DNA of 64,000 nt from Edaphobacter sp. (GCF_028283685.1 NZ_JAPWKF010000001.1:806001-870000); one strand, 5' to 3'; numbered from the stretch's first letter, positions 17,358-27,379 are shown. A program made the numbers and translations. The notes: a model not told the origin generated them from the sequence alone.

Positions 17358-18326
17358 TCAGGAGATGGGTGGCTTACGTGAGACGCAGCGAAAGCCGATG
17401 TTGCTGGCAGAGCTGTCGGGGGTGTTCTGCGTACGGGCAGCGACACGATAGCGGTTGCAGTAGCTCTCGTGACAGAGAAAACTGCCGCCCTTGATCACCC
17501 GGTTGGTTCCATGGAGAGAGCCTTTTGGGTCGGTGGTCTCGTGTTTTGGGTGGCGCGTCCCAAACCAATCGCCGGTCCACTCCCAAACGTTACCCGCGAT
17601 CGAGTAGAGACCATAGCCGTTGGGAGGAAATGCTGTGACGGGGCAGGTGCCGAGATATCCATCGGCGACGGTGTTGGTTGAGGGAAACTCCCCCTGCCAC
17701 ACGTTACAGCGATGCTCTCCGCCGGGCTCGAGTTCATTGCCCCAGGGAAATAGATTTTGATCGAGGCCACCGCGAGCGGCATACTCCCACTCAGCTTCGG
17801 TGGGCAGATGTTTTCCTGCCCAGGCAGCATAGGCCAATGCGTCGTTGTGGGAGACATGGACGACCGGGTGATCACTGCGCTCGCGAATATTGCTGCCAGG
17901 ACCTTCAGGCGTCTTCCAGGTGGCTCCGAAGACCTTGCACCACCATGGCGCCTGAGCCACGGTATCGGCGACAAGCTGTGAGAAGTTGCTTTCAGGCAGG
18001 AGAGCCCAGAATACAAACGACCAGCCGTAGCGCTCGGCGTCGGTAAGATAGCCGGTCGCCTTGATGAAAGCGTCAAACTGATCGTTTGTTACGGACGCGA
18101 TGTCGATGGAGAAGGGCGACAGAACAACGGACCGGACCGGGCCTTCACCATCGGCCGGAAATCCATGCTCGTAGTCTGTGCCCATCCTGAAGCGGCCGCC
18201 GGGAAGATCGACCATGCCTTCGCCTGAGGGAGAGGCAGAGGGCACCACTATCGCTGTTGGAACAACGACAGCAGCCGCGCTTCGCTGAGCGGACGGCGTG
18301 CAGCACCCTTTCTTTTCCTCGGTCAT
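17358..18326 (-). CDS. Formylglycine-generating enzyme (sulfatase-modifying factor family)
   Basis: FGE oxidises a Cys in the CxPxR motif of type I sulfatases to formylglycine. The 322-residue protein has GGRFRMGTDYEHGFPADGEGP near the start (MVDLPGGRFRMGTD), HVSHNDALAYAAWAGKHLP, LPTEAEWEYAARGG, IAGNVWEWTGDWF and a C-terminal core with both catalytic cysteines, GGSFLCHESYC (C285 and C290), then NTPDSSASNIGFRC. Having both Cys distinguishes it from the many FGE-fold proteins that lack activity. No signal peptide is seen. It lies 69 bp after the GH109 gene on the same strand, pointing to a role in sulfated-aminosugar glycan use. It is unusual that the intact sulfatase-like gene in this window lacks the target Cys. 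Confidence 0.9.
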   Translation of the reverse strand: MTEEKKGCCTPSAQRSAAAVVVPTAIVVPSASPSGEGMVDLPGGRFRMGTDYEHGFPADGEGPVRSVVLSPFSIDIASVTNDQFDAFIKATGYLTDAERYGWSFVFWALLPESNFSQLVADTVAQAPWWCKVFGATWKTPEGPGSNIRERSDHPVVHVSHNDALAYAAWAGKHLPTEAEWEYAARGGLDQNLFPWGNELEPGGEHRCNVWQGEFPSTNTVADGYLGTCPVTAFPPNGYGLYSIAGNVWEWTGDWFGTRHPKHETTDPKGSLHGTNRVIKGGSFLCHESYCNRYRVAARTQNTPDSSASNIGFRCVSRKPPIS

Positions 18327-18395
18327 CCTGTGGTTGATGCTACCAAATAGGAATCATCCTCTGCTCGTTTGATCGTCAGCGATTCTAGATGCAAT

Positions 18396-19727
18396 TTACA
18401 AGGCAATCGCCGACGCAGAGCGCTCCTTCCAGCCACCGCGCGTAAAGTCGGGGAATTGCACGGGGGCGCTTCCATGCGCCACCGAAAGACGGCTGAGCGG
18501 ACCGGGTGCAGACCACGCCGCTGCATCGTAAACGTCCATATCTGGAGCAATTCCCTGCCGCACGCACTGCAACAGACGATAGAGCATGATGTAGTCCATA
18601 CCGCCATGACCACCAACGCGCTGCGCGGTCGTCCCCTCCTCCTTCCAGAGAGGATGCTGAAACTCTTTGAAGCCATCGAGGTTGGTCCAGTCTTCTCCGC
18701 CCTTCTGACCCTCAATATAGATTCGCGGCGGGTAGTCCATGAAAATCCCCTTCGTTCCAGCGACCTGATTGATACGGTCATACGGACGAGGGTTGGAGAC
18801 ATCGTGCTTAACCGTGATCGTCCGCCCGTTTGCGGTCTTGATCATCGAGACGTTCATGTCGCCGGTGAGATAGCGCTCCTTCCAGCGTGGGTCGGATGCC
18901 GGGATATGCTCTTTGCGGTACAGCTCAAGACCATGCTGGGGAGAGCTCATCGAGACCATGTAATCGAAGCGGTCTCCGCGCTGGATACCCATATAGTTGG
19001 CAACCGGGCCGAGGCCATGCGTGGGATACAGGTTGCCGTCGCGCTGAGTATGCACGGTGCGACGCCATAGTCCCTCACCTTTACCGGAGAAGAGCTCCTC
19101 GCGCAGATCGTGCAGATAAGCGCCTTCTCCGTACAGGAGATCGCCCAGCAGTCCAGCATGCGTCAGACGAAGAACGAGCGTCTCGTTATATCCATAGCAG
19201 CAGTTTTCGAGCATCATGCAATGCCGGCGCGTGGCCTCGGAGGTATTGACCAGCTTCCAGCAATCTTCGAGCGTAGTCGCCGCCGGCACCTCGACGGCAA
19301 CATGCTTGCCATGCTGCATGGCAGCGACGGCCATTGGAACGTGCCAGTTCCAGGGAGTGGCAATGATGATGAGATCGAGATCATCACGCGCGACCAGATT
19401 TTCGAAGTCGTTTTCGCCCTTGGTATAGAGGACGGGCGATTTCTGGCCAGCCTTTTCTACCAGGCCTTTTGCATGCTCGGCGTGTTCAGGGACGGCATCG
19501 CAGATGGCAAGAATATTGGCCTCTGCAGCAAGAAGATTGCCCAGCAGTGAGGTTCCGCGGCCACCGGTCCCGATGATGCCAATGCGTGGATTCATCTTCT
19601 GGAACGGCATTCCTATAACGGTTTTGCCCTGTGGCTTATGCTCCTCTGCCGTCATACCTGGAGCGGCGACAGCCATTGCCCCGACAGCTCCCATCTTCAG
19701 AAATCCGCGCCTTGAGAGATCGCTCAT
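18396..19727 (-). CDS. GH109-type glycosidase, Gfo/Idh/MocA fold, Tat-exported
   Basis: A 443-residue protein with a Tat signal (SRRGFLKMGAVGAMAVAAPG) and a Rossmann GIIGTGGRGTSLLGNLL motif. The blocks EVPAATTLEDCWKLVNTSEA, MMLENCCYGYNETLVLR, GEGAYLHDLREEL and YPTHGLGPVANYMGIQRGD are those of family GH109. Members of that family cleave alpha-N-acetylgalactosamine by a NAD-dependent redox mechanism. GGAGG precedes the ATG. It is followed by FGE and is divergent from the HGSNAT-like gene. Sequence supports the family strongly; the exact substrate is inferred, and other Gfo/Idh/MocA activities cannot be excluded. Confidence 0.85.
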   Translation of the reverse strand: MSDLSRRGFLKMGAVGAMAVAAPGMTAEEHKPQGKTVIGMPFQKMNPRIGIIGTGGRGTSLLGNLLAAEANILAICDAVPEHAEHAKGLVEKAGQKSPVLYTKGENDFENLVARDDLDLIIIATPWNWHVPMAVAAMQHGKHVAVEVPAATTLEDCWKLVNTSEATRRHCMMLENCCYGYNETLVLRLTHAGLLGDLLYGEGAYLHDLREELFSGKGEGLWRRTVHTQRDGNLYPTHGLGPVANYMGIQRGDRFDYMVSMSSPQHGLELYRKEHIPASDPRWKERYLTGDMNVSMIKTANGRTITVKHDVSNPRPYDRINQVAGTKGIFMDYPPRIYIEGQKGGEDWTNLDGFKEFQHPLWKEEGTTAQRVGGHGGMDYIMLYRLLQCVRQGIAPDMDVYDAAAWSAPGPLSRLSVAHGSAPVQFPDFTRGGWKERSASAIAL

Positions 19728-19790
19728 CCCCTGGTCCTCCCTTATTTGTTCCGCTAAAGAATTAATGCCGTGCTTTCAAGGTACTTTTAT

Positions 19791-19819
19791 ACTTCGATTT
19801 CGTACACTTTAATTTCGTA
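19791..19819. promoter_or_regulatory. Tandem direct repeats in the GH109/acyltransferase divergent promoter
   Basis: ACTTCGATTTCGTA (19791-19804) and ACTTTAATTTCGTA (19806-19819), two mismatches, spaced 15 bp start to start. They lie in the 214-bp gap between the divergent genes. Multiple TTTCG-containing direct repeats are typical of DeoR-family binding regions, and a DeoR-family gene is encoded 1.4 kb away, so it is the likely ligand. Confidence 0.5.
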
Positions 19820-19941
19820 TTATTTCCAAATAGTAGTAGAGTTTCCCCATCGAAGCTTGGAAAGCATACCTTTAGTTGGCAGGAGTTGTAGCAGCAAGGG
19901 ATATTGAGACTTTCGCGATCACGATTGGCAGGAGCAGGTAA

Positions 19942-21177
19942 ATGATGGATACAGCGACTCTTCCGGACGCAATCCCGGCCTCTCGTGCTTCTACGAGCAG
20001 CAGCTCTGCGGTTGCACCACGAAATATTTCGGTTGATGCCTATCGCGGCTTTGTCATGCTGCTGATGATGGGTGAGGTGCTTCAGTTTGCCGCAATCCAC
20101 AAGGCGACCCCAGGCAACCTCATCTGGCGCATTCTGGCCTACAACCAGACGCACGTGGAGTGGGCCGGCATGAGCCTGCACGATACCATTCAGCCCTCCT
20201 TTACGTTTCTCGTTGGCGTGTCACTTCCCTACTCGGTCCACAGTCGGTTGAAGAAGGGCCAGAGCTTCGCGAAGATGCTGGCTCATACGCTATGGCGATC
20301 CGTGCTGCTGATTGCGCTGGGGGTTTTGCTTCGTTCGCTTGCGAGCACGCAGACCAACTTCACCTTTGAAGACACTCTCTCGCAGATCGGCTTTGGATAT
20401 ACGTTCGCGTTCTTGCTCAGCTTCTGCCGACCTCGCTGGCAGTGGACCGCGTTGGCAGTGATTCTGTTCGGCTACTGGGCGGCATGGGCGCTTTATCCGG
20501 CTCCGGGAGCCGACTTCAACTATGCGGCTGTCGGGGTGCCACTTGATTGGCACCACAACTTTACTGGTTTCGCAGCGCATTGGAACAAGAACAGCAATCT
20601 GGGGCAGGCCTTCGATCTGTGGTTTCTGAACCTGCTTCCGCGACCGGAGAGATTTCTGTACAACGGCGGTGGCTACCTGACGCTCAGCTTTATTCCAACG
20701 CTGGGTACCATGCTGCTGGGGCTGACAGCAGGTCAGTGGCTGCGTGCCTCTGCTCCACAAATTCCTTTCAGGAAGTTCCTGATCGCAGGCGCCACGTTGA
20801 TGGCCTCAGCACTCATCCTTCACGCTACGGGAATATGCCCGATCGTCAAGAGGATATGGACGCCAGGCTGGACTCTCTTCAGTGGAGGTGCCTGCTTCTT
20901 CTTTTTAGCGCTCTTTAGCTGGCTCATCGAGACGAAGGGCTACCGGCGTATTGCCTTTCCCCTGGTGGTTGTTGGTGTGAACTCGATTGCGGCGTATCTT
21001 ATGGCTCATCTGTGGGAGGACTTTCTCGTCCGCAATCTCTACACCAACCTGGGACATCTGCCGTTCCAAGTGTTTGGGACTATATATGAGCCTTTGATGA
21101 TGGGAATCGCCGTCCTGGCGATCTATTGGCTGGCGCTCCACTGGATGTATCGCAGGAAGGTCTTCCTGCGGATCTGA
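19942..21177 (+). CDS. HGSNAT-like / DUF5009 membrane acyltransferase
   Basis: A 411-residue polytopic membrane protein with about ten hydrophobic helices. The family start motif ISVDAYRGFVMLLMMGEV carries the conserved D-x-x-RG signature of heparan-alpha-glucosaminide N-acetyltransferase-like proteins. The catalytic-His region is plausibly around AYNQTHVEWAGMSLHDTIQP. Later blocks include FIPTLGTMLLGLTAGQWL and GVNSIAAYLMAHLW. Human HGSNAT acetylates terminal glucosamine across the lysosomal membrane; bacterial relatives are thought to modify aminosugars in the envelope. It is divergent from GH109/FGE and followed 16 bp later by a DeoR-family regulator, supporting a role in aminosugar metabolism. 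Substrate is inferred. Confidence 0.82.
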   Translation: MMDTATLPDAIPASRASTSSSSAVAPRNISVDAYRGFVMLLMMGEVLQFAAIHKATPGNLIWRILAYNQTHVEWAGMSLHDTIQPSFTFLVGVSLPYSVHSRLKKGQSFAKMLAHTLWRSVLLIALGVLLRSLASTQTNFTFEDTLSQIGFGYTFAFLLSFCRPRWQWTALAVILFGYWAAWALYPAPGADFNYAAVGVPLDWHHNFTGFAAHWNKNSNLGQAFDLWFLNLLPRPERFLYNGGGYLTLSFIPTLGTMLLGLTAGQWLRASAPQIPFRKFLIAGATLMASALILHATGICPIVKRIWTPGWTLFSGGACFFFLALFSWLIETKGYRRIAFPLVVVGVNSIAAYLMAHLWEDFLVRNLYTNLGHLPFQVFGTIYEPLMMGIAVLAIYWLALHWMYRRKVFLRI

Positions 21178-21193
21178 CCGGGCCATCTTCGTT

Positions 21194-22012
21194 ATGATGA
21201 AAGAAACTCACCGACGAGAGACAGCTTTGGACCAGGTCGACGGCAGCAACATGCTTATTGAAGAACGCAGGCAGCACATCCTCTCTCTCATCGAGAGGGA
21301 TGGGCGCGTACTCGTTTCAGAGTTATCGGATACGCTGGGAATCTCGCGGATCACGATTCGCAAGGACCTGGATCATCTGGAATCCAAGGGGCTGGTGCAA
21401 CGCACCCATGGCGGTGCTCTCGCACCACAGGGGAGCGCGCTGCTTGATCCCTCGCTCAAAGAGAAGGAACAACATCAGCACCGGGAAAAACAGCTGATTG
21501 CAGCTGCAGCGGCAAAGTTAGTCAAAGAGGGACAGTGCGTCCTCCTCGACTCCGGCTCGACGACGACGGCGATTGCCCGGGCGCTACGTGAGTTCTCTCA
21601 TCTGACGGTGGTGACAAACGCGGTGAACATCGCGGCGGAACTGGCAGGAACGGACTTCGATGTGATCCTGACGGGAGGAAGCCTGCGCAAGAACTCCTTC
21701 TCTCTGGTTGGACCGCTGGCGGAAGATGTTCTACGTGAGATCCGTGCGGACATTCTGTTTTTGGGTGTCGATGGATTCGACCCGCAGGTTGGATTGACGA
21801 CCCCCAATGTACTTGAATCACGAGTGAATCGGGCCATGGTGCACTCCGCAACCAGGGTCGTGGCTGTCTGTGATTCTACAAAGTTCTTCCGGCGCAGCAT
21901 GGCATTGATTGTGCCGCCAACAGCGATCCATACCGTCATTACAGACGATCAGATTCGAGAAGAAGATATCGAGGCACTCCAGGGCCTCGGTATTGAACTC
22001 ATCGTCGTTTAG
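21194..22012 (+). CDS. DeoR/GlpR/AgaR-family transcriptional regulator
   Basis: The N-terminal DeoR winged helix reads EERRQHILSLIERDGRVLVS, TLGISRITIRKDLDHLESKG and RTHGGAL. It is followed by a sugar-phosphate isomerase-like sensor domain with LLDSGSTTTAIAR, VTNAVNIAAEL, TGGSLRKNSFSLVGP, FLGVDGFD and VAVCDSTKF. These effector-domain motifs match the AgaR/GlpR group, which senses phosphorylated sugars. The likely operator is the tandem TTTCG repeat at 19791-19819. The annotated start ATG 21194 gives 272 residues. ATG 21251 (MLIEERR) matches where most family members begin and may be the true start; neither has a clear ribosome binding site. Confidence 0.9.
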   Translation: MMKETHRRETALDQVDGSNMLIEERRQHILSLIERDGRVLVSELSDTLGISRITIRKDLDHLESKGLVQRTHGGALAPQGSALLDPSLKEKEQHQHREKQLIAAAAAKLVKEGQCVLLDSGSTTTAIARALREFSHLTVVTNAVNIAAELAGTDFDVILTGGSLRKNSFSLVGPLAEDVLREIRADILFLGVDGFDPQVGLTTPNVLESRVNRAMVHSATRVVAVCDSTKFFRRSMALIVPPTAIHTVITDDQIREEDIEALQGLGIELIVV

Positions 22013-22152
22013 TTCGTCTTTCCTGTCTTCGATTCTTATCATTATTGTGCTGCGAGTTATGTCATTTGAATAACTTAGGCCCATTCCACAATAGTGCTAG
22101 ATTCTACCGCTCAAAACCGGCGTAGCGTTTGAAGTGTTTCCTAGAGACCTTC

Positions 22153-24909
22153 ATGGATCATATCGGCGCACTTACCGGAACTTACGACTATCGTCTCGTC
22201 ATCGCCTCCATCGTCATTGCCATCCTTGCTGCCTATGCTGCTCTCGATCTGGGAGGGCGGATCACAGCATCTTCGGGCTCTTCACGCACGACATGGTTAT
22301 GCGGCGGCGCATTCGCACTTGGCTTTGGCATTTGGTCGATGCATTACGTCGGTATGGAAGCCTTTCGGCTGCCTGTGCCTGTCCTCTATGACTGGCCAAC
22401 CGTACTGCTATCCATGCTGGCAGCTGTCCTGGCGTCTGCCGCCGCATTGTTTGTCGTGAGTCGCAAGAGCATGAGCCTCGCCGCGGCAGGCGCGGGAAGC
22501 CTGCTGATGGGTCTTGGGATCAGCAGCATGCATTACATCGGAATGGCGGCCATGCGCCTTCCCGCGATGCATCACTACGATAAGCGCATTCTCGTACTCT
22601 CGATCGTGCTTGCCATTGTCATCTCGTTCGTTGCTCTCAGACTGACTTTTTCCACGCGCGATCAGAAGACCTCATTCAGCATCCGAAAGCTCACCTGCAC
22701 GGTGATCATGGGACTGGCTATCCCGGTGATGCACTATGCCGGAATGGCAGCTGTCACCTTCATGCCGATGCCGCTCGAACAGAGTTCGCTTCATCACGCC
22801 ATCGCGATATCCTACCTGGGCCTGGCTGCTATCGGCCTGGTCACGATCTTCGTGCTGGGCTTCGTCTATATCTCGGCGATGATGGACCGCCGTCTCATTG
22901 AGCAGCGCTACAACCTCGACATTGAAAAAGAACGCGCCCAGACAGCCGAGAACAGCAATCGCGCCAAGAGCGAATTCCTCGCCAACATGAGCCATGAGAT
23001 TCGCACCCCGCTGAACGGCATCATCGGGATGACGGATCTGGCGCTTGAGACCGAGCTCACACGCGAACAGAGAGATTATCTAGAGACGGTCAAACTCTCC
23101 GCTGATGCACTTCTCAATGTTATCAACGACATTCTTGACTTCTCGAAGATCGAAGCCGGAAAGGTCGATCTTGAGTCCATCGATTTCGACATATACGAAT
23201 GCATTGAAAATGCATTGAAGACGGTTGCGCTCCGCGCTGACGAAAAGGGCCTCGAGCTGCTGTGCGATGTCTCTCCTGAGATTCCGACATGGGTCACAGG
23301 CGATCCTGGACGTGTGCGCCAGATCATTCTGAACCTGATCGGGAATGCGGTTAAGTTCACCGAACAGGGCGAAATCGCGTTGAAGGTTCGTCCCGTCACC
23401 ATCGATGACGCTCAGGTCCATCTTCAATTTACGGTCACCGACACAGGTATTGGAATTACACCTGAGAAACTCGATTCGATCTTTGAGTCGTTCAACCAAG
23501 CGGATACCTCGACGACGCGCGAGTTTGGCGGCACAGGTCTTGGTCTGACGATTTCTCGCCGGCTCGTGGACATGATGAAAGGGCGTATTTGGGTGGAGAG
23601 CATCCTGGGACGCGGCTCCAACTTCCATTTCACCTCCAGGCTAGGGCGCGCCCAAGAACAAAAGGCCTCAGCGACACTAGCACCCGCCAACTCCTCCATC
23701 CTGGTTGGCGTGAAGGTGCTGATCCTCGACGACAACAGAACGAATAGGCGCATTCTTGAAGGACTGCTGATGCGCTGGGGGATGATCTCTGCTGCAGCTT
23801 CCGACGGGCCTCAGGCACTCGACATGTACACGGAAGCGCAAGCACATGGTGAACCCTTTCAGTTGGTGCTGACCGACATGCACATGCCAAGAATGGATGG
23901 CTTTGATTTCGTACAAAGGCTCAAGGAGATCTCCGGTTCAGCATCGTCCACCATCATGATGCTGACCTCAGGCGGCCAGCAGGGTGACGCTCAGCGTTGT
24001 GGACAACTTGGAATTGCCGCTTACCTGCTGAAGCCTATCCGGCAGGCCGAGTTGCGCGATGCGATTGCCGGCGTTTTGATGGCACGAGAAGCCGCGCAAA
24101 TGCCCGCTCTGATCACGAGATATACGCTGCGCGAACAGGCCAGCGGAGGAAAGACGTTGAAGATACTGCTTGCAGAAGACAACCCAGTGAATCAAAAGCT
24201 TGCCACACGCATGCTGGAGAAACGAAACCATACCGTGACGGTTGTCGGCAACGGACGAGAGGCGCTAGACACTCTCGCGCATGATGGATATGACCTGGTG
24301 TTGATGGATATGCAGATGCCCGAGATGGATGGCTTTGAAGCCACGCTGGCTCTGCGCGAAATGGAAAAGAAGACAGGCAAGCATCAGCCGGTCGTTGCCA
24401 TGACGGCACTGGCGATGAATGGAGACCGAGAGCGCTGCATAGCCGCTGGCATGGATGGCTATCTTTCCAAACCGATCCGACCGGAAGAACTCGATGAGGT
24501 TCTTGAGCTTTATGTGTCGCAAAAGGCCAAGTCAGCCGAGGAGGAGACTTCCCCGCTTTCGAACAACAGCTCAGTGGATATCGCACAGTTGCTGGATCGC
24601 ATCGATGACGACCGCTCGCTTCTTGCGGATCTGACAGATATTTTTCGCAATGACTATCCGAAGCAACTTCAGATGGCCCAGGCAGCCCTGGACACGCAGG
24701 ATGCCGCTGCATTGCAGCGCGTGGGTCACATGTTGAAGGGCGTTCTTTCGAATCTCTCCGCAATAAAGGCATCAGAATTGGCAAGTACCCTCGAAGATCT
24801 TGGACGGGCTCAGCACATCTCGAATGCGCAAGCCACCCTGGATGAATTGTCACCGGAACTGGATCGAGTAGCTCATGTCCTGAACTCGCTGTGCCCCGAG
24901 AATGCCTGA
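22153..24909 (+). CDS. MHYT-sensor hybrid histidine kinase with two REC domains and HPt
   Basis: A 918-residue membrane phosphorelay kinase. The N-terminal MHYT sensor has three repeats (SMHYVGM, SMHYIGM, VMHYAGM) within seven hydrophobic helices; MHYT domains are proposed to bind a metal and sense a diatomic gas. HisKA follows with phospho-acceptor His281 in [16 protein letters not shown]. The HATPase domain has N-box [10 protein letters not shown] and a GTGLGLTIS box. Two receiver domains have acceptors D575 ([11 protein letters not shown]) and D719 ([11 protein letters not shown]). A C-terminal HPt domain has His859 in [13 protein letters not shown] chose ATG 22153 ([13 protein letters not shown]). 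Its stop overlaps the start of the next gene by one base, so a REC-GGDEF protein is the expected output. Confidence 0.93.
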   Translation: MDHIGALTGTYDYRLVIASIVIAILAAYAALDLGGRITASSGSSRTTWLCGGAFALGFGIWSMHYVGMEAFRLPVPVLYDWPTVLLSMLAAVLASAAALFVVSRKSMSLAAAGAGSLLMGLGISSMHYIGMAAMRLPAMHHYDKRILVLSIVLAIVISFVALRLTFSTRDQKTSFSIRKLTCTVIMGLAIPVMHYAGMAAVTFMPMPLEQSSLHHAIAISYLGLAAIGLVTIFVLGFVYISAMMDRRLIEQRYNLDIEKERAQTAENSNRAKSEFLANMSHEIRTPLNGIIGMTDLALETELTREQRDYLETVKLSADALLNVINDILDFSKIEAGKVDLESIDFDIYECIENALKTVALRADEKGLELLCDVSPEIPTWVTGDPGRVRQIILNLIGNAVKFTEQGEIALKVRPVTIDDAQVHLQFTVTDTGIGITPEKLDSIFESFNQADTSTTREFGGTGLGLTISRRLVDMMKGRIWVESILGRGSNFHFTSRLGRAQEQKASATLAPANSSILVGVKVLILDDNRTNRRILEGLLMRWGMISAAASDGPQALDMYTEAQAHGEPFQLVLTDMHMPRMDGFDFVQRLKEISGSASSTIMMLTSGGQQGDAQRCGQLGIAAYLLKPIRQAELRDAIAGVLMAREAAQMPALITRYTLREQASGGKTLKILLAEDNPVNQKLATRMLEKRNHTVTVVGNGREALDTLAHDGYDLVLMDMQMPEMDGFEATLALREMEKKTGKHQPVVAMTALAMNGDRERCIAAGMDGYLSKPIRPEELDEVLELYVSQKAKSAEEETSPLSNNSSVDIAQLLDRIDDDRSLLADLTDIFRNDYPKQLQMAQAALDTQDAAALQRVGHMLKGVLSNLSAIKASELASTLEDLGRAQHISNAQATLDELSPELDRVAHVLNSLCPENA

Positions 24910-25838
24910 TGAAGATCCTCGTTGCCGAAGATGAACCAGTAAGCCGAGTTCTGATGCAACGTATGCTGCGCCAGTTTGGATACGACGTGCTTATTGCGGA
25001 GGATGGCCGGAAGGCGGCCGAAATCCTTGCTCAAGATGATGGCCCTCGACTGGCATTGATTGACTGGATGATGCCTGAGCTGGATGGTCCAGATCTCTGC
25101 CGCAAGATTCGTACCGCTCAGCAGGAATCCTCTTACGTGTACATCATCCTCCTTACCTCGCGTCAAAACAGTGAGGATATTGTGGCAGGCCTGGAATCAG
25201 GAGCGGATGACTATCTGGTCAAGCCCTGTGCTCCAGCAGAACTGAAAGCCCGGCTCCGGACTGGACGCAGAATCCTTGAGCTTCAGGACAAGCTGGTTGA
25301 AGCACGCGAGCAGATGAGATACAAGGCCACGTATGACTCCCTTACAGGGCTTAGGAATCGTGCTGCCATCCTAGCCTTCGCGCATGAGTCGCTCAGCAGA
25401 CCTGCCTACGCAGAAACCGTCACACTTCTGATGCTGTGCGACGTCGATCACTTCAAGAGAATGAATGACACGTACGGTCATCCCACAGGCGATGCCGTTC
25501 TTGAAGAGATTGCCAGGCGGCTCAACACAGCTGTTGGCCTCGGGGGCGCCGTCGGCCGTTACGGCGGGGAGGAATTTCTAATCGTCATCAACGATTGCTC
25601 CCCTTCCACCATGGAGGGACGGTGCGAAGTAATTCGCGAGGCAATCTCCCGTACGCCGATAGCAACACGAAACCACGAACTCCCTGCCACGATCAGCATC
25701 GGATCGATACTGCATGAGTCTGGCAACGGCGATATGCCGTTGAAAAGCCTGCTCGCGCATGCTGATGCAGCTCTCTATCGTGCAAAGGAGCAAGGAAGAA
25801 ACTGTGTTGTCTTTGCTGAGTCAATGGCAGTTTTATAA
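24909..25838 (+). CDS. Response regulator with GGDEF diguanylate cyclase output (PleD-like)
   Basis: A 309-residue protein. The receiver domain (1-120) has [10 protein letters not shown] acidic residues, phospho-acceptor D52 in LIDWMMPELDG, and the conserved Thr and Lys in ILLTSR and DDYLVKPCAP. The GGDEF domain (about 140-305) has GGEEF at 219-223. The position where an RxxD inhibitory site would be reads GLGG, so product inhibition of the usual kind is absent. The ATG at 24909 shares its first base with the kinase TGA stop (TGATG), coupling the two genes. The pair forms a phosphorelay that likely converts an MHYT-sensed signal into cyclic di-GMP. Confidence 0.93.
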   Translation: MKILVAEDEPVSRVLMQRMLRQFGYDVLIAEDGRKAAEILAQDDGPRLALIDWMMPELDGPDLCRKIRTAQQESSYVYIILLTSRQNSEDIVAGLESGADDYLVKPCAPAELKARLRTGRRILELQDKLVEAREQMRYKATYDSLTGLRNRAAILAFAHESLSRPAYAETVTLLMLCDVDHFKRMNDTYGHPTGDAVLEEIARRLNTAVGLGGAVGRYGGEEFLIVINDCSPSTMEGRCEVIREAISRTPIATRNHELPATISIGSILHESGNGDMPLKSLLAHADAALYRAKEQGRNCVVFAESMAVL

Positions 25839-26038
25839 AATCGCCAGACCGGCTGGACGCGCTTTTTAAATCCATTCTAAATGGCAATCTTGAAGGCTGA
25901 TCGGGCCTCCAATGGGGTCGGAACAACTCGTTGAAGGCATCGATTGCTTAGCCCAGATAGCTCCGGATATCGGAAGAATATAAGCCTCTGTTCGGGAGAG
26001 CATTGCGGGGCATATCCTAGTATCCTGTTCAAGCTGCC

Positions 26039-27097
26039 ATGACATATCCCACAAATAACCTCCGCATTAAATCCAGCAAAGTTGTCCTTCCTCCGATGTT
26101 TCTTGAGGACGAGCTTCCGGTCACAGAGAACGCTTCGCGCACGGTCTTTGAGGCGCGGCGCGAGATCACCGACATTCTCAACGGGTCGGACGACCGGCTC
26201 GTCGTCGTGGTGGGTCCGTGCTCGATCCACGATCCTGTGGCGGCGCGGGAGTATGCGGGTCTGTTGAAGGAGGCCATCGCGGAACTTTCGGGCGACCTGA
26301 TGATCGTGATGCGGGTGTACTTTGAGAAGCCGCGCACGACGCTGGGATGGAAGGGTCTGATCAACGATCCTTACTTCGACGAGTCGTTCCGCATCAGCGA
26401 CGGATTGCGCATTGCGCGGAGGCTGCTGCTGGACCTGGCGGAGATGGGCGTGCCGGCTGGGACGGAGTTTCTGGACATGATCTCGCCGCAGTATGTGTCG
26501 GATTTGGTGAGCTGGGGCGCGATTGGGGCGAGAACGACGGAGAGCCAGGTGCATCGCCAGTTGGCATCGGGGCTGTCGTGCCCGGTGGGGTTCAAGAACG
26601 GGACGTCGGGCAATGTGCAGATTGCGATTGAGGCTATCCTGTCGGCGAGCCATCCGCATACGTTCCTGGGGACGACGGAGATGGGACAGTCGGCTATTCT
26701 GCTGACGTCGGGCAATCCGGAGTGCCATGTGATTCTGCGTGGCGGACGCGGGGTGACAAACTATGATGCGGAGTCGGTAGCTTCGACGGCAGAACAGATG
26801 GCGAAGACGGGCGTGAAGCAGACGATCATGGTGGACTGCAGCCATGCGAACAGCGGCAAGGATTATCGCAAGCAGGGTACGGTATGTCGTGCGGTGGCGG
26901 AGCAGGTGGCAGCGGGCGACCGGCACATCATGGGAGTAATGATCGAGAGCAATCTTGTTGCGGGAGCGCAAACGCTGGTGCCAGGCCAACCGCTGGTGTA
27001 CGGGCAGAGCATCACGGATGCCTGCATCGACTGGGCGGAGACGCATACGCTGCTACGGGAGCTTGCGGCCACGGTGCGGAAGCGTCGCGGGCAGTAG
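26039..27097 (+). CDS. aroG: 3-deoxy-7-phosphoheptulonate synthase, class I (AroG-type)
   Basis: First enzyme of the shikimate pathway, condensing phosphoenolpyruvate and erythrose 4-phosphate. The 352-residue protein matches AroG/AroF/AroH-type enzymes in length and motifs: VVVGPCSIHDPVAAREYA, MRVYFEKPRTTLGWKGLIND, PAGTEFLDMISPQY, SWGAIGARTTESQVHRQLAS, PVGFKNGTSGNVQIA and MVDCSHANSGKDYRKQ. Which aromatic amino acid feeds back on it cannot be read with confidence. It stands alone between the c-di-GMP pair and a receptor gene; no other aro gene is near. Confidence 0.95.
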   Translation: MTYPTNNLRIKSSKVVLPPMFLEDELPVTENASRTVFEARREITDILNGSDDRLVVVVGPCSIHDPVAAREYAGLLKEAIAELSGDLMIVMRVYFEKPRTTLGWKGLINDPYFDESFRISDGLRIARRLLLDLAEMGVPAGTEFLDMISPQYVSDLVSWGAIGARTTESQVHRQLASGLSCPVGFKNGTSGNVQIAIEAILSASHPHTFLGTTEMGQSAILLTSGNPECHVILRGGRGVTNYDAESVASTAEQMAKTGVKQTIMVDCSHANSGKDYRKQGTVCRAVAEQVAAGDRHIMGVMIESNLVAGAQTLVPGQPLVYGQSITDACIDWAETHTLLRELAATVRKRRGQ

Positions 27098-27334
27098 CAG
27101 GCGCCAGGCCCAAATACGTCGAGCACAAGAAGTACCCTCTAGCCGCCGATGCATGAAACGCCACTCCACTTGGCTTTACGCTGAACGATATTCCTTTCTT
27201 GCTGGAGGCGCCGCGCTCTAAATAAGAGAGACGCCGGGGAAATTTGCCGGACGGCCAGGCAGGCGCACAGTCGAAGCCAAGAGCGAGGAAGGCACTCCAG
27301 CGAGTCGTTCCTGTCAGCCTATTAAATACAAGAA

Positions 27335-27363
27335 CGGGCTACCGGGAACATTCCGGTAGCCCG
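27335..27363 (-). terminator. Hairpin terminator after the first TonB-dependent receptor
   Basis: Perfect 11-bp stem CGGGCTACCGG / CCGGTAGCCCG with a 7-nt loop. On the minus strand it is followed by TTCTTGTATTT. It lies 17 bp after the receptor stop. Confidence 0.8.
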
Positions 27364-27379
27364 CCCATTGTTTGAGCAC

